Assembly (NCBI GenBank): GCA_027325115.1
Contig: DAHWFG010000219.1
Coordinates: 1 to 6,925 of the forward strand
Source: JAKBCQ01 sp021807585
GTDB taxonomy: Bacteria; Planctomycetota; Planctomycetia; Isosphaerales; Isosphaeraceae
Direction of reading: 5' to 3'
Length of the DNA: 6,925 nucleotides
In this document: one piece after another, positions 5,678 to 6,925 of the stretch
Layout: each line of letters opens with the position of its first letter
Position numbering within the stretch: the stretch's first letter is position 1
Notes under the pieces: model-generated
Databases searched by the model: none
Told to the model about the DNA's origin: nothing
What the model saw: the letters and a program-made list of their open reading frames with translations, nothing else
Program-made: the position numbers and the translations under genes

Positions 5678-6925
5678 ATGCGGCGAATATCGTTTTGGGG
5701 CCTCGATCGCGTGAAGCCGGAAACGTCGGTGAAGTCGCGACGACTCGCGACGCGGTTTCGGGTCGAGCGCCTGGAATCGCGGGTGTTAATGGCCGTCGGC
5801 GGCGTCCCCGCGGCGTTCACGCGGTTGATCGGCTCGCTCCAGGCGCAAGTGACCTCCGGTCCGCTTTCGGGGCTGGCTGACGGAACGATCCAAAGCGGTT
5901 CCACGTTCATCAATGATTTGACCGCGCTCGTGGGATCGTTCGAAAGCCAGGTTGCGCAACAATATGCTCGCGTGTCGCCCCGGCTTGTGAACCTCGTCGA
6001 TCTGCAAGCCGCCGCACTCGAGAGAACCGAGCAGCAATGGAACCAACAACTCAGCGTCGGCCTCTTCAACGCGTCGCCGCCGTACGCCCCGGCGGTCGTC
6101 CCTTACAATTATCTGAAAAATGCTAGCACAACTGTAATACAGTTGACGATGAGCCGGCCGCTCTGGCCGATTGGGACTCCGAATCTGTCGCTTTACCAGC
6201 GAGCGGATACGTCGGCGCATACCTTGGAACTCGACGTCGTCGACAACATCGGCGCGGGGGCGAACCTGAGTCCCGCGAACGCCGAGGCTCTGGGGCTGGC
6301 GGAATCCTCGGCGTTCGCCGCCGATTACAACGCGACGCTTACGGCTCGGCCTTACATCAATCAATATGCGCAGTCGGCCGTCGCAACGCTCAACGCCAAC
6401 CTCGCGGCGATCGGCTCGCCCGGAGTCGACGCCCGACAGGAGGCGCAATTCGCGCAGCAAGGGTTTGTGACGCAAATGCTGACGGGAGTCGGTTTGTTCG
6501 GCGATCAAGGGCCGTTGCGCGGGGTGTTCCACGCGCCGACGGTCCCCGCGAACTACCCGTATTCGCAATACGCCAAGCTGTACACCTTCAAGGACGCACA
6601 GGCGACCGCGGTGGTTCTGCCCCAGACGACCACGTTTTTCCGGGTGTTCAGCGATACGCCTCCGCCGCCGTTCGGTAACGGGAGCAACTTGCCCGAGAAT
6701 AATTTCTTCGGCGAGTTCACCTCAACGCAAGATTTCTTCAGCAGCGCGACGGCGATCAACAAGCTCGCGTTGGATCAGAGTTATTATCATCCCAGCGCCG
6801 CGACGATGAAGGTGAACGTGACCGTTCCCGTCACCCCGACGACTTCGCTCGCCAATAAAACGGTTTACGTGGGGATTGTCGCGCCGATTTACCAGGGTGT
6901 TTATTCGCCTCGGCTCGTCCCCAAT
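5678..6925 (+). CDS. LEPR-XLL-type exported/surface protein (3' truncated by the window)
   Basis: The frame is open for 416 codons from ATG 5678 to the last base. The first 30 residues are very basic (RR, KSRR, TRFR) and lead into VERLESRVLMAVGG, with LESRVLM at 32-38. This is a variant of the planctomycetal N-terminal motif LEPRxLL, found just before the mature part of many large secreted or cell-surface proteins of these bacteria. Here Pro is replaced by Ser and the last Leu by Met. The mature part begins with a helical, Gln-rich stretch (about 50-125). A longer mixed region rich in Ala, Asn, Thr and Tyr follows, with a proline run (328-331). A beta-type segment (about 376-400, KVNVTVPVTP and VYVGIVAPIY) resembles the opening of an Ig-like or cadherin-like module. 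No enzyme motif is seen. An extracellular structural or adhesive role is inferred from the N-terminus alone. The gene faces away from the phosphatase-fold operon. Confidence 0.85.
   Translation, partial: MRRISFWGLDRVKPETSVKSRRLATRFRVERLESRVLMAVGGVPAAFTRLIGSLQAQVTSGPLSGLADGTIQSGSTFINDLTALVGSFESQVAQQYARVSPRLVNLVDLQAAALERTEQQWNQQLSVGLFNASPPYAPAVVPYNYLKNASTTVIQLTMSRPLWPIGTPNLSLYQRADTSAHTLELDVVDNIGAGANLSPANAEALGLAESSAFAADYNATLTARPYINQYAQSAVATLNANLAAIGSPGVDARQEAQFAQQGFVTQMLTGVGLFGDQGPLRGVFHAPTVPANYPYSQYAKLYTFKDAQATAVVLPQTTTFFRVFSDTPPPPFGNGSNLPENNFFGEFTSTQDFFSSATAINKLALDQSYYHPSAATMKVNVTVPVTPTTSLANKTVYVGIVAPIYQGVYSPRLVPN
6129..6145. repeat. 17-base perfect palindrome inside the LEPR-type gene
   Basis: CAACTGTA (6129-6136), a central A, and TACAGTTG (6138-6145) form perfect 8-base arms. 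The site lies in a short AT-rich patch of otherwise GC-rich coding DNA and resembles a dimeric-repressor operator in shape. It encodes part of ASTTVIQLT. Biological meaning is unknown; chance is possible. Confidence 0.6.

Noticed and set aside
5786..6568. 260-codon minus-strand open frame
   Set aside because: It is Arg-rich antisense of the LEPR-type gene, which has a ribosome binding site and a diagnostic N-terminus.

Overview
The window looks like chromosomal DNA of a planctomycete. Three things point that way: a Tat-exported, DUF1501-like phosphatase/sulfatase-fold protein, a large secreted-type protein opening with a variant of the planctomycetal LEPR-XLL motif (LESRVLM), and moderately GC-rich, TCG/CGA-rich coding DNA broken by short AT-rich promoter islands. 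An Isosphaerales-type relative is a guess from general flavour only. There are no rRNA or tRNA genes, no insertion sequence, no CRISPR array and no integrase.

Layout: (1) 1-215, the 3' end of a + strand gene whose product ends in tandem GGGSNPGYPGA-type repeats, closed by a textbook intrinsic terminator at 256-287. (2) 450-1838, a minus-strand gene for a 462-residue soluble protein with two vicinal-oxygen-chelate (VOC)-like segments; it has a good ribosome binding site and an AT-rich candidate promoter. (3) 1839-2355, about 500 bases without a convincing gene, holding a strong GC hairpin. (4) 2356-2631, a possible small + strand gene of 91 codons. (5) 2726-5151, a minus-strand pair in ATGA overlap: a Tat-exported alkaline-phosphatase-superfamily protein, then a polytopic membrane protein. 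A weak 73-codon reading frame (5148-5369) overlaps the start of the first in the same ATGA way and could be an unrecognised leader gene. (6) 5370-5677, an AT-rich divergent intergenic region with candidate promoters on both strands. (7) 5678-6925, the first 416 codons of a + strand exported protein that runs off the window.

The clearest functional unit is the phosphatase-fold/membrane-protein pair: translational coupling suggests that an exported enzyme-like protein and an inner-membrane partner are made together. The other genes stand alone, and their roles cannot be settled from sequence. The most notable points are the non-canonical metal-site motifs in the exported protein, its unusual partner, a 17-base perfect palindrome in an AT-rich patch inside the last gene, and two candidate small genes. 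I found no clear defence, mobile or biosynthetic system here.
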